The position numbers and the translations under genes were made by a program. Below are positions 20,179 through 32,200 of a stretch of DNA of 64,000 nucleotides, in pieces (within the stretch, counting starts at the first letter, position 1; every line of letters starts with the position of its first letter). The notes under the pieces are model-generated. The model was given only the letters and a program-made list of their open reading frames with translations. It was not told the origin of the DNA and did not search any database. Source of the stretch: Tubiluchus corallicola (taxonomy: Eukaryota > Priapulida > Priapulimorpha > Priapulimorphida > Tubiluchidae); assembly GCA_030141605.1 (NCBI GenBank), contig JAQGDQ010000039.1, forward strand, positions 372,001 through 436,000, read 5' to 3'.

Positions 20179-22360
20179 ATGATGTCTACAAGCATTCGAA
20201 ATATGTTGCTCTCTTTTCCAAAAATCTTGGTTATTGAACCTTTGACAGCAACGTACCAGAAGTCACCTTTTAGTTCGCATAGTAAAGGTGCAAGTAAAGA
20301 TAATGAACTTGATCCGTACAAGCAAGGCGCACACCCTAGAAAGCCATACGCACGCCGCTGGGGATATACTCCTGAGATTTATCGCGGTGGTATGTAAAAA
20401 TTGTTAACATAATCTGATTGTTATTTTGAATGATCCATATATGTTTAAAATTACCAGAAACAAAACTGAGTGGAAATAAAAATAATCACTTTTGATACAT
20501 CCAGAAGAATCAAGATGCGTCTAAGAACTTATACCAATGACTCCAGACACTCTGAGAACTTATATCCAATGACTCCATTCACTCTGAGAACTTACATACA
20601 GTGAGTCCAGTCACTCTGAGAACTTACATCCAATGATTCCAGTCACTCTAAGAACTTCTATATAATGATATACAATGACTCCAGTTACTCTAAGAACTTA
20701 TATACAATGACTCCAGTCACTCTGAGAACTTAGATCCTATGACCCCAGTTACTCTAAGAACTTATATCCAGTGATTCCTGTCACTTTGAGAACTTATATG
20801 CAATGACTCCTGTCACTCTGAGAACTTACATCCAATGACTCCAGCCAGCTCAAGAACTTACAGTATTTCCAATGGCTTCATTCAGCCTGATATTTCATCT
20901 AGTAACTTCTATCAGTTCAAAAATTCAGATGCAGTGACTCTAGTCAGTTCAAGAACTTAGATCCAAGGACTCCATTCACCTTAAGAACTTATATTTACTG
21001 AATTCTCACTGAATATAGTTCGAAGAGTTATAAAAGTGACTCTGATTAGTCCAAGAACAACACAAATGTTGAGAATAGAATGAAAATTAACAGCATATTA
21101 AAAATCATGGCATACAACAATGTAGCATGCTGTAAAGTTTTCTGCAGCAAGTTACGGAAAACACGATATTAAAAAATAGCATACTTAACATCAAACATTC
21201 AAATTAATTAATCTCAAGGAGACTGGAAATTAATATTCAGCAAGCAAAACAATTCTACACCTTCATTTTCCAAGATGTACTGACCTATATTTTTCTGGAA
21301 GAGTTGAGTAGATTCTGCACAATTATTTGTGATAAATCAATAAACAACATTGAATTTAAACTGAACTGTATTTGCAGGTCCTCTACCCAGAATTGATGAT
21401 GGTGAAAGAATTGTTAAAATGCCAACATACAAACCCAGGAATAGTTGGACCACTGAGAGAGCCTTATTTGGTCAGAATGACTATATTGGTAAGATTCCTT
21501 GCTCGATTATTTGCTTTAAAAATTGGTCTAACTTCTTAAACGATGCTGAAATCATAAATTATTTTTTTATGATTGTAATCATTTTAAACTGTCAGTTGTA
21601 AAATTTAAATATCTCCCCGTTTTTTAATGCTATCAAGTCTTCAAAGTGGTAATATTAATGGTTTTAATTTTAATATAAATTCTTTCTGAGTAGGTTGATA
21701 CCCTACAGCATGAAACAAGTAATAGTTGTGGTTTTGGGTTTTGGAGGTCTCAACTACATGAAATTTTAAATTATTTGACAATTTGTTAAGACCATAATAA
21801 TATAACATAAATTGTTGCTATGGTTTTTATTATTTTTTTTTACATTGCCTTGACAAATTAATAAACTTTTTTCCTTTACTATGTACAGCTTGAACTAATT
21901 TATATTGTAATTCTTAGCATTTGATGTTTTTTGTGCATTTATTTGACCATTTAAGAGACCTTTTTTTATTTTAAGCTCAGAGTACCCCTGTTTAGCCTGA
22001 CATGGAAACCTTAATCTGAACTAAATCTGCAAACACTACAAGACAATGTAATAGACTAATAGTCAACCATCACTGTCGGTAATCCTTATAAGTAATGCAA
22101 AACATTTCAATTGGTTTCTGTATTTTGCAGATATTCTTGGCGACGGCAACCTAGGACCACCTCATATGGTGCAGGATGGTCCACGTTGGGTACGGGGAGT
22201 TCCTAGGCACTGGGGCGAATTCGAGCACATCATACGAAAGAAAAAAATTATTGGGTCATTACTGAAAAGATATTATCCTTCTAGGTATAAGGATTTAAAC
22301 AAAAGAATCAGGTACTTGTACAACAGGTGGAACAAAAAATTCCAGCTTGGAAAGTTTTGA
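20179..22360 (+). CDS. MRPL51: Mitochondrial ribosomal protein L51 (mL51), 3 coding exons
   Basis: Component of the large subunit of the mitochondrial ribosome, encoded in the nucleus and imported. Coding exons: 20179-20389, 21378-21488, 22131-22360; junctions are phase 1 and in frame, giving 183 aa. The family core is residues 94-183: WTTERALFGQNDYIDILG, then RWVRG, then IIRKKKIIGS, and the C-terminal NKRIRYLYNRWNKKF. These align block by block with vertebrate MRPL51, which is about 128 aa. The extra length is at the N terminus, where residues 1-40 are rich in Ser, Lys and hydrophobics, as expected of a mitochondrial presequence. Two ATGs are adjacent (20179 and 20182). A splice acceptor (TTTTCAG) ends at 20172, just six bases before the first ATG. 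An ORF extension upstream of 20179 reads through this acceptor and is judged intronic. Confidence 0.93.
20512..21000 (+). repeat. Minisatellite, unit about 32-33 bp, in MRPL51 intron 1
   Basis: About 14 diverged copies with core AGAACTTATATCCAATGACT followed by CCAGTCACTCTG. The 3' units are more degenerate. It lies between coding exons 1 and 2. Confidence 0.85.
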
Positions 22361-22443
22361 GCTTAGACAAACTTTTAATTTTATTTAACTTTGCAAAAAT
22401 TAAAAATTAATTTATGAAATTACTTAGTTTATTTATTATAAAA

Positions 22444-22596
22444 ATTGTTTAAAAGCATTTTAATGGTTAAACTCAGCAAGCGGCAAGCCAGTTTCCTTGT
22501 TCAGCCAATAATAATGCAGATTACTGGCTGAACAAGTAAACTGGCTTGCCACTTGCTGTGTCAAAGTTTATCTATTAAAATGTTTTTAATCAAATT
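22444..22596. repeat. Long inverted repeat in the presumed MRPL51 3' UTR
   Basis: Arms of about 68-75 bp (22444-22511 and 22519-22596) with a spacer under 10 bp. Matching cores are GGCAAGCCAGTTTCCTTG and, reverse-complemented, GGCAAGCCAGTTTACTTG. It begins about 85 bp after the stop codon and before both candidate poly(A) signals, so it would be in the mRNA. It is either a MITE or a structural 3'-UTR hairpin. Confidence 0.85.
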
Positions 22597-22894
22597 TTAC
22601 AATGCTAAACAAGTAATTTAATTAGTTGGGTATTAGTTAATGATGACATGCATATCATAGATTACTCAGCTAATCAGTTCAGTTGGTTTGTGCTTCAAAT
22701 TCATGAGAACTTTTTTATCAAAACTGTCATGACTTGAAAAGCCCATTTCTAAAAAGAAGTAAGAAAACCCCTTAAATACCAAATACCTAATATGTATCGT
22801 TTAACATCCTGATGTAGCTTTCTTTCTTACGTTGCAATCTATATTTCTAGATATAAATTAATCTTTATAAAATTTAATCCTTCTTTCACTTGTA

Positions 22895-22980
22895 AATAAA
22901 AGATTTGTATAATATGTGCCTGTCTTGTAGTTGTAAACTTACACTTATAGTGAGAAATTGTAAGTTGTTTTAATAATAAA
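22895..22980 (+). terminator. MRPL51: Candidate MRPL51 polyadenylation signals
   Basis: AATAAA at 22895-22900 and again at 22975-22980. Either would give a 3' UTR of about 550-640 nt that includes the inverted repeat. Confidence 0.5.
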
Positions 22981-23030
22981 GTAATTTGACATTAACAACA
23001 TTCGACATTTTCATGTATCTGCTGTGGATC

Positions 23031-23500
23031 CAGAGGCGTGGCAAGGTGGAGCAACAGGGGGCAATCGCCCCTGTGCGCAAGAGTAAAGAGGGGGACACAA
23101 AATTCTAGAATTCAAAAACTGACTATTATTAATTACAGGTCCGACATTAACAAAATAATTGACAAAAGTTTTCAAGCTGCACCAAGATTTCCTAGCAAGA
23201 GGTCATTGTAGCCGACTCAATTACTACATACAGTCTAGAAAAAAGGCTGATGTTGTTATTTAACGGAGTGTGTAGGGTGTCATGTAGCTTAACAGATCAA
23301 TAATTTTGGGAGAAACAGTGGCCCCTAAATGCAGGTTGTATTATTGTGAAAACCACTAGTGTTCTGTATCTTTCATAATCTTTGCATGTTTTAATGCTGG
23401 AGCCGAATGTTTCACCTACGAAACAAATGATCAAAACATTAAAAGGCTAGGGTGCCAGGTTTTTCAAACCCATGTGCCACAAGCACTTGCTATGCCACTG
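23031..23500. mobile_element. Non-autonomous hAT-like element, copy A
   Basis: The left end is CAGAGGCGTGGCAAG followed by a GGGGGCAATCGCCCC palindrome; the right end, reverse-complemented, is CAGTGGCATAGCAAG. Flanks TGTGGATC and TGCAGATC agree at six of eight positions, which fits an old 8-bp duplication. The interior is collinear with 33565-34154 (shared TTCTGTATCTTTCATAA and TTGGGAGAAACAGTGG). Confidence 0.6.
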
Positions 23501-26272
23501 TGCAGATCTTGAATTCATTGTTTCACAGTTCAAATCTGGGAATTTAATTGGTAAGCCTAAAGCTGACAAGATATGAGAAATTTGTGCTGTTCCTTGTCTG
23601 TTAAATTAAAATGTAGATGTGTTCACAAACAAGTTTTTGTGATTTCTGTCATATTGGATTCACGTAGACACTGGCCACAAGCAAGCAATTATCATAAAAT
23701 TATCAAATGATCACATATGAAGGCAGTGGATTTTAACCATTTACCATTAACATTATCTACCCACATTTTCTTACACAAATGATTTTCTGGTTATACTTTA
23801 TTATGACGAGCATTAAAACAGTTGAAATGTTTTTATCAAGTTGTTTTGTCAATTTTTTGCCAACTTTTCTCAACGTGACTGTAATTGACAGTGTAACTAC
23901 CATCTAGAGATATTCACTGAGATAAATAACAAAGTAAAACATACTTAGGAGAATAACTTTATTCATAGAAAATTTTTCACAACTGTATAAATTATATTAT
24001 ACACTATTAATTTTTATTCCTTGTTATTATTTAAAAAATGTTTAAACACTGAAAACAAGCTTGTACACTCAGGTGTTAAAAACCCACATGTAGCAAAAAT
24101 ACTTTCAATAAAAAATTATTTCTGCTTCTACGTAACAAGTACATGGATGATATCATGACAATAGAAATGATTAATGTGAAATCCACATTCACATGTGTTC
24201 CGACAGTTCCGTCACCGGAAATTCCATACGTACATATACATACCCATGTGTCTTTCAACTTTTGTATTCAATTAGATATGCAGCAATACTAATGAGAGCA
24301 TTCTGCCGTGCTAAATAAATTCAGAAAATATATCTTTCCAAACTTACATAATTATCTGTGTTATATAATAACTACCACAACTTATGTAACAATTATTGTC
24401 ATTATAAGATAAAACAACTTTTATAAAAATTTATGTTGCAAAACGTTAAAAACATGTCTCTAAACATTTCAACTGCAGCTTGCAGTCATCTACAATGATA
24501 AACTATACAAACAAAACAACCAGTTTTATAGGCTGAGCCTACAATACAGAAAATATTCACTAATTATGTATTTACAAGGAAGCCAAAATGTAATGAATAA
24601 ATAGACTTGTAAACAAAATAATTTGTGAATAATTTCTGTACTGCAGACTCTGCCAACTGGTTGTTTCTTTCAGTCACTGAAGATGACTGTAGGCTGCAGA
24701 CGAAACGTTTGGAGACATGTTTTTTAACGTTTTGTAAATTTAAAGTTTTAATAATAATTGTTTTCTTCTTATAAGCCTATGAGTGCCTGTATAAATTGAT
24801 TTAAAATTATTATCAATGGGGACCAAGTCACATAATAGCCCATAAATATAAAAATATACATGTCTATATGAAAAGGCTGAAGCACAATCAGTTTAACAAC
24901 CATCTATCATTAAAAAACGTATACAAAATATTTAAACCGTGTAAACCATGATTACATATACTGCTGCCTATTATGTAAATTCAGTAAAAAATCATTACAC
25001 CACACAGTACAAAAAAGCAGTGCGCTTACAAAGAGCAAACATTGACTGATAATTTCGCCTAAGCTCGATAATTCATTCAGACAAACTCCACAAGAAAACT
25101 TGCTAAAACAGAGCTGAAAATTGGACAGCTAAAGCAGCTTTCACACCATGGCAGAAAGTAATAAACAGTCAAAATCATAGTTAAATGATGTTAATTCAGC
25201 AAGTCAGATCTGTAAAATCTGGGAAAATCTGTTTTTAGGTAGGCTAATATTGCAAAACATTTTCATTACAAATTAACACTTAATAAGCCTTATGATGTTT
25301 AAGGAATTTAGAGCTGAATTTTTGTTGCACTACTTCATAAGATTCACATCACAGCCATACTGCTCCAGAAGTTATTTACTGAACCAACGTACATGAGTAT
25401 AATGACTAAATGTTAATACAGAGCTGTTGCATTTAAGACATTTAGAACAAAAGGTGGTTATACTAAAAGAGATACTACAGTAACTACAGGAAATTTCGTA
25501 TAACTAAGGACTGGAAAATTTGTTCTAGTTATGCGAGAGTATGAGTTAGACCCTGTTCATAAGAAAACAAGACAGAGTCGCTCATTAACGTCGGACAATA
25601 CATTACACTGACTACAGCCTGTGAAAATGACAAACTGAGCCTACAACCATATATCAAACAGGAGTTTTTATGAATAATTCAAAAATAAAATGAGTGTCTC
25701 ACCTCTATTGTAGTTTGAGTAGCACGGTTGACAGAATTCGGCAACAATAATATTGTGATCTACAGATGAAACCATGTTCGTTAAGAAATGTTGTGTGTAG
25801 CATTCTGCTACAGTAATACGAAAAATCTTAGCATTTTTGCAGAAACTAGCAGGTAAAATCGTAATGTGGTGCACAGTTTTGTGTAGGATTTTTCGCTTGT
25901 GAGGTTGTTCGAGATAGATGTGATAATTTCAGTTACATTCTTATGAATTGTACAGGAAATTTGGTTTGAGTTACACGATAATTCGAGTTTCGCGATGTTT
26001 GGTGAAGGGAAAATCTGTTCCATGAGATCTGTTCGAGATACGCAAGAATTAGAGTTACACCAGTTCGAGTTATGCATAGTTTACGGTAGTGAAAAAAGAG
26101 GACACTGAGAACTAGTTAGGATTACTATCACGTGCAATACTACCAACAGTGCAAGAATCACTAAGTACAAAGACTCTTAGCATGTCAACTATGGAGAATA
26201 TTACAAGTTTGAGCTTAACAGCCACTAGAAATTTGAAGCTGAAAAGGTTAAATTTTGCTCTCTACTGAATGA
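23501..26272. other. Convergent intergenic region between MRPL51 and VEPH1
   Basis: AT-rich. Contains the inverted pair at 24427-24745 and probably the VEPH1 3' UTR. A TTTATT (minus-strand AATAAA) occurs near 23958, too far from the VEPH1 stop to assign with confidence. No other gene is seen. Confidence 0.4.
24427..24745. repeat. Inverted pair of a hammerhead-core-like module
   Basis: The arm at 24675-24745 (+) contains CTGAAGATGACTGTAGGC, then GACGAAACGTTTGGAGACAT and TTTTAACGTTTTG. The arm at 24427-24497 carries the same sequence on the minus strand with substitutions (TTGTAGATGACTGCAAGC). The spacer is about 177 bp. CTGAAGA plus GAAAC fits the hammerhead core pattern CUGANGA...GAAA, and this phrase is common in Penelope-like and retrozyme-type repeats. 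Helix pairing is poor, so catalysis is doubtful. Confidence 0.5.
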
Positions 26273-29200
26273 TCAATGCACGCTGTGATGAGTGGCATTG
26301 TAGTTGTATCCCCTCGCCTGCGAGTGGGCAACGGCAATCTGTAAACATCGTACCCATTGCTCAGCATTCTTGCTGTCCTTTGCTTTGAACACGTACGTCC
26401 TGTCTTGTGTGAAGATTTCAAATACCTTGGGTATGCTACGTACGCCCCGTCCAACAGCTTTCACGCTCTGAATTTGACGCACGTCAATAGGACAATCATC
26501 ACGCTTGTGCTGCAAGAAGAGTAAAAATCAATGCGCTGAATCGGTAAAGAGTGTTACCTTAAAAAACGTTGACCATTGAAGCAGTAAAGTACTAATTAGC
26601 AATAATGTTGATTTTTTAATTAAATTTGTCACTTGTAAGTAATTAATTAAGTTTGTGATTAATTTACATTACAAATACATTAATACATTAGTTTAGTAAA
26701 AAGATACTCATACAGTGAAATACTATGGTTCATCAATATAAAATCATAACATTATGTAGTACATATATATACTAATATACTTTTTTTGCAATAAAATGGA
26801 TTACAATGAATTACAGTCCTCAGTATTAAAAATATTTTCAATATTAAAACACTGTTAAAGGCAAAAGTGGTGCAAAACAGTATATAATGAACGAAAGACC
26901 AAATTTACATCAATTTGTCACAATATACACATTACAATCATATATAATACATAACAAAAATTAATTGCACAGATAACCATTTTAATTTACGAAATATGAG
27001 TTGCGAATTTATAATTAAAGAAAGTTCTCTTTCAGTTATTGGGGATGTGGGTATACAAAATCTGCATAAAAAAAGTTTACATCAGTTGGTATTTGAAATC
27101 TACTTAGTTGGTATTGTTCCAGTTTCTTTTCCAAAATAGTTAGTGATTTTGATGGTTTAGTAATAGATGCGAGCTCCATAGACAAATTATTTGCTTGCAT
27201 ATTGAATTATTATCAAATTTGTTGTTTATTTGAATTTGCTTTAGGTTATTAGTGCAGCTATTCCGATCAGTAGCTGACAAGAAAGGAAGTAATTCAAAAA
27301 CTCGCGTAATTTACTTAAAATGCCAGTGGTATGAAAACAATAAGAGAGAGAGTAACACAGAAACAGAGAGAGAAGAGCAGCTGAAGCCGAAAAAGTACAC
27401 AGAAAAGCAAAACATACAACAATGCAAGGGTTGCTAAACGAAACAATGACACATAAAAGCAGGCAAGCTTTACCGAAGATCCTTTGTATGTTAAGCGAGC
27501 ACCAGAGAGCGTAAAGTACCGAGTTCTCCACCTCCTAAACAATTTCCACCTTCCCTTTTTCTCTTTTAGTTGTCCCTGTAATAAAAAATGTTTAATTCAA
27601 TATGATATTAATGTACACATACACTGCTTTTTACCTGCTAACAATCATGGACCATTATAGAAATAACAGCTTAGAAAACTATTTATAATCTATCCATGTA
27701 AAAAATAAATTCTCAGTTATTCTTATTCTTAATATAGCTAAGCACATGTACAGCATCTGTAAGGTAGGATTACGGCACAAAGAGATTGTCATCTGTTTTG
27801 TCCGCAATAAGTAAAAATGCCCTAGAAGCTTCCCCATAAACAGATGCTACATTATTTGCAGGACCAGATTCGGATACCACGTTTGAATAATGGCAGAAAC
27901 TGCTTTATGCAAATATGTGATACATACTTCAATCACGGGATCACCATCGTCCAGCACCAAGGCTCGCTCAGGATGGACACACAGAAAACATGCCCAACTC
28001 CGTTTACTACTGATATATTCAAACACATCGAAGTAACGAGCTCGTTTTACCTCGTCTAGAAGAATCTCTTGCTCCTGAAATGAAGGTAGTGTGTAAACAA
28101 AAACAATATGATACAGAAATTGTTTACAATTTACTTTGATAAAATTAGAGTTTAAATAGCCACTTCATTTAATATTTTTATTCATAACAGGAGTTGTGAA
28201 ACTTAATTTTATAATCCAATAATGGTTTGTAACCCATTTTTAACTAACATTTAAGTTAAAATAAAACTCATCATCCAACCATGACAGCAAAATCATCAAA
28301 ATCCATAGTTTAAACTCAGAAAACATATATGTCAGATAGTAGAACAAGTTCATACTACTGCTAGCTCTGGTTACTGATGCACAGTTTAGGCTTACAACCA
28401 GTAATGCTGACGAAGTGGAATATATTAAACCATAAAAAAGAATTACATATTGGATTTGCAATACCTATTATAAAGCAGCTATATCAGGGCCAGGCTCACC
28501 CTCCCAACTTTTTAGCCAAAGCTTTGGCCACAGCCAATTTTTCTAAACTTTTTCAAAAGTGATGAATAATTTTTGCATTGTAGTAAGAGTATAATGAAAG
28601 CATTAATAAATTTGTCACGAGTTTAGTCACATGATATTTTCTTTGACCTTTTCAGTTTTTGACTAAAGGTTGTATAAGCCGAGCGGGCAATACACTCGTT
28701 TGTTTAACACATTAACTGTAATTTACCGACACATATATTAAGTCATTTCATTATATACTTTTGTACCAGCAGCAATGAATCAAGCTTAGGCGTAATCACT
28801 GCAGTTTTTAGAGGCACATAATTGTACAAACTTATACATGTACAACAATTCAATAAAGAACAAATATTACACAATTAATGTGACGATACACAAATCTGTA
28901 TGGTACCATGTAGAAACATAATGTAAGTTAATTTGCATAAATAGACCTACTTTGATAGATGGAAAGGCTGATGTGATTAAGGCCACAAAACTCTTTCCAT
29001 CATTTTTAACTGAATCCCAGGTGGACTTCAATGCCATAACTTGCTGGTCGTCCTTTGTAAGAGATTTTTCTGAGCGAGCCTAAAACACATCACATAGCAC
29101 ATTAATGAAATCAAAAAAGACACACATACATTAAAACTGATGAAATAACAAATGCTGATTTTTTTCACAAAAATAGCCCCAAGTCAAGTCAATGGGGTTA

Positions 29201-32200
29201 TTTTATTCAAAGTAATATAAGTAGCAAAAATAAAAGGCGAGGATATGAATATGTCGGGAGAAATAGAATGTTGTGTTATCAGGGAAACAGTTTTCTGCCA
29301 AAGAATTACAAAAATAAGACACTTGACGCAGCTATGCAGTCATACACTTTTTAAAAAATACATTCAAAACTTCTCTTAATTCAAGCAAGTGTACTGTACA
29401 TAAAACCACATCACTACAGGATGGGCAGAATTTATTGACTGTCAAATGAGACAAATGTATAGCATTAGATTTTATATGAAATCTTTACCTTTGCAAAATG
29501 CAACAAAGCAAGCAGAATGGTCTTGATTTACAAATATTTAGCTAAGCTAAAATTAAAGGTATTGCAACTTTGACTAGCTTTAAATAATGAAAAAAAATAT
29601 GGCTGTTAATTTAGGATAGCTTGATAAGTTCCAGTTGTTAACATCGTTTTACCAGCTTAAAGACTTCAAAAAGTAATCATGAAACAATATAAAACATTCA
29701 CAATAACATATTCACAAACATTATGAAAAAAATAGTAATAGGTTGCTAGAAATACTATGTTAGGCTATTTGTTTCGCTTTCGTTGCCTCATATTAGCTGC
29801 AACATCACTCTGCCTGCCTCAAATACCAGAGTAACAAACCTGTAGAGTCAGAAACATCATGTGAATCCAAATGCGAGGGTAACGTGTCTTCATAGTTAAG
29901 TACGTATGATTGTACAGACAGTGTTCCCCACGTTCTGCACATGCAAAATATACCTTGCCGTATCGCTTTGTGCGATTGCCTAAAAAGAAAATCAATATGT
30001 AGGCAAGCTTTGTACAACTCCCAAATACCGTTAGACTTTTCAAAACGTGAAACAATAACAATCAAAAAACACTGGAAAGACGTTTACAAAACTACAAATT
30101 TGAGTTTGAACCAAAATCATTCATGTTGATCTTGAACCACTTGCAAAAGGTCATCATATAGCAAAGGCAAAAACTCTGTTTTAAACTTTTCATATTCAAT
30201 ATAAACCACCTTTAACCTAAGTAGAAAGTTGGCTTAGCAAAAAATATTTCCATAATCCATGTTTTGCAAAACCTTTTGTCTGTGGCATATCTAGTAAGCG
30301 AGCTAATGGAGCAACCACTACCCCGAGCACATTTTTCAAAATTGGAGCCTTCCAACAACCTGCCTTATTAGTTTATTTCACCAAAGTGCTTCCAGTGTTT
30401 TTGAAATGAGCATGCATTTAAGCAACTCATTTGTCAACGTTGACTGATTGAACCAAGAATCAAATTGCCCCAAATCTATTTATTATAATATATTCTTGTC
30501 ACATGCTGATACTGTCTGTTGCAGCATAAACAAGCATATAATTGCTTCGTGTGTCGCGATGCCTTTTACTGTGTGTCATGGCACCATTTTTATGTGCTTG
30601 CTCTCCCTAATATTAGAACCTGGCTATGCCCCCTGGCATTAGAACCCTGTCTTTTGCATGATGCTACAACAATGAATCTGCAAGGTGCAAATTCCGTATA
30701 AAAAAATCACACAGTTATAAAAGTCATAAAAGATGTCTTTAGCATCCATAATAAACTTGAATCATTTCATACCTCGGAAATCGGCAATACAATTTGAAGG
30801 CATCGGAATGCGAAAGACGATGTTATTACTGATAAAGTTGTTGATTTTGTCCAAGTGTTTAGTACAAAACTGTCGAATAGGATCATGCGGCCTCTCACCA
30901 ACTTGATGCTTAAATGAACATTGTACACAATTTCATTTACATTTCATAACAAGTAAAATAATAAACAACAAATTAATAACTATACACTGTACTTAAATCA
31001 GTGTTGACAAAAAATATATTCACTGAACTACATAAAAATCCGAGTATTGCCACAGCATAAACTTGTTGCAAATACAATGAAATCTGTTGACGACAGTAAC
31101 TTTATGTTATAAAAAATAAGCTACTAATCGTTTCGTAAAAGAGTAGTATAATATAAAGGGGAAGCAAGATTCTACTGTTAAAAAAGAATAACACCAAAAA
31201 AGACAACAAAAGTCTCAAAGAAACTCGGTATCCCAAATAGTTTCTGCCTGCTACACAACACAGCGTAACTCAAGCTGTTACACTAACACTAATTTATTAA
31301 ATTAAACTGTACCTCACAAGAATATAAAGTAACCAAAAAATGAAAGTGTTCAAACTCACAGCTGTTAGTGTCCTATAAGAGCTGCCATTTGTGAGTGTGC
31401 TTTGAGAACTACGTTCCGACTGCTGACTGTGACTCCGTACCGACTTCAAACTCTCTGGATGACTTGCTCGTAGACCAGTGCGAGAATGAACCTAATAAAA
31501 GGACATTCTGTTTATTTAATACATTCAAGCGACATTTCAAGTGTTGTACCAAACACGCTGTACATTCGTCACACAAGTGCAGTTGCATAAACAACACATC
31601 AACCTGAACATATCGCAAAACCACTTAGAAGTGGGATGCCAGCTTATTTATGCGAGTCAAAATAAACGAATATTAAAAATACATGTAAATAAATAAACAA
31701 ATAAATAATGAAAGATTAAAAAGAAAGACGGGAAAAAAGAAAGGATGAAAGAAAATGAAAAATTCTCTTATTTATTTATTGTTTTTTATTTATCCACCCA
31801 TAGTGGTGACAACATTTACCCATTCATTTCTAATTCTGAGCAGTATAGGTGGGATAAAAAGAAGAGGAAAAGAAAGAAAAAAGAATAATTGGAATAACCG
31901 AATAATGGAACAAACGGACAGATGGAATAACAGAACTAAAAGAATGACAACAAATTTTAACAAATCGCGAATCAGTGAACAAATGTATAAAAAATTAAAT
32001 GAACAGATGAAACAATCAATAAACAAATAAATACATAAATAAATAGAGTTAACAACAATATAATAACACTAATAATAAATGAATAAAGAACACATGAATG
32101 GACATGATCATTCAAAAATGTTATGATGTGTGTCATGTGATCAGTGTGATACCAGCTACAGAAAATAGTGTTACCAATTTCAAAAAGTGTGTGATATGTG

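Noticed and set aside
31755-32030. 91-codon Lys/Asn-rich ORF as a gene
   Set aside because: It lies in low-complexity sequence inside a VEPH1 intron, opposite to the gene.
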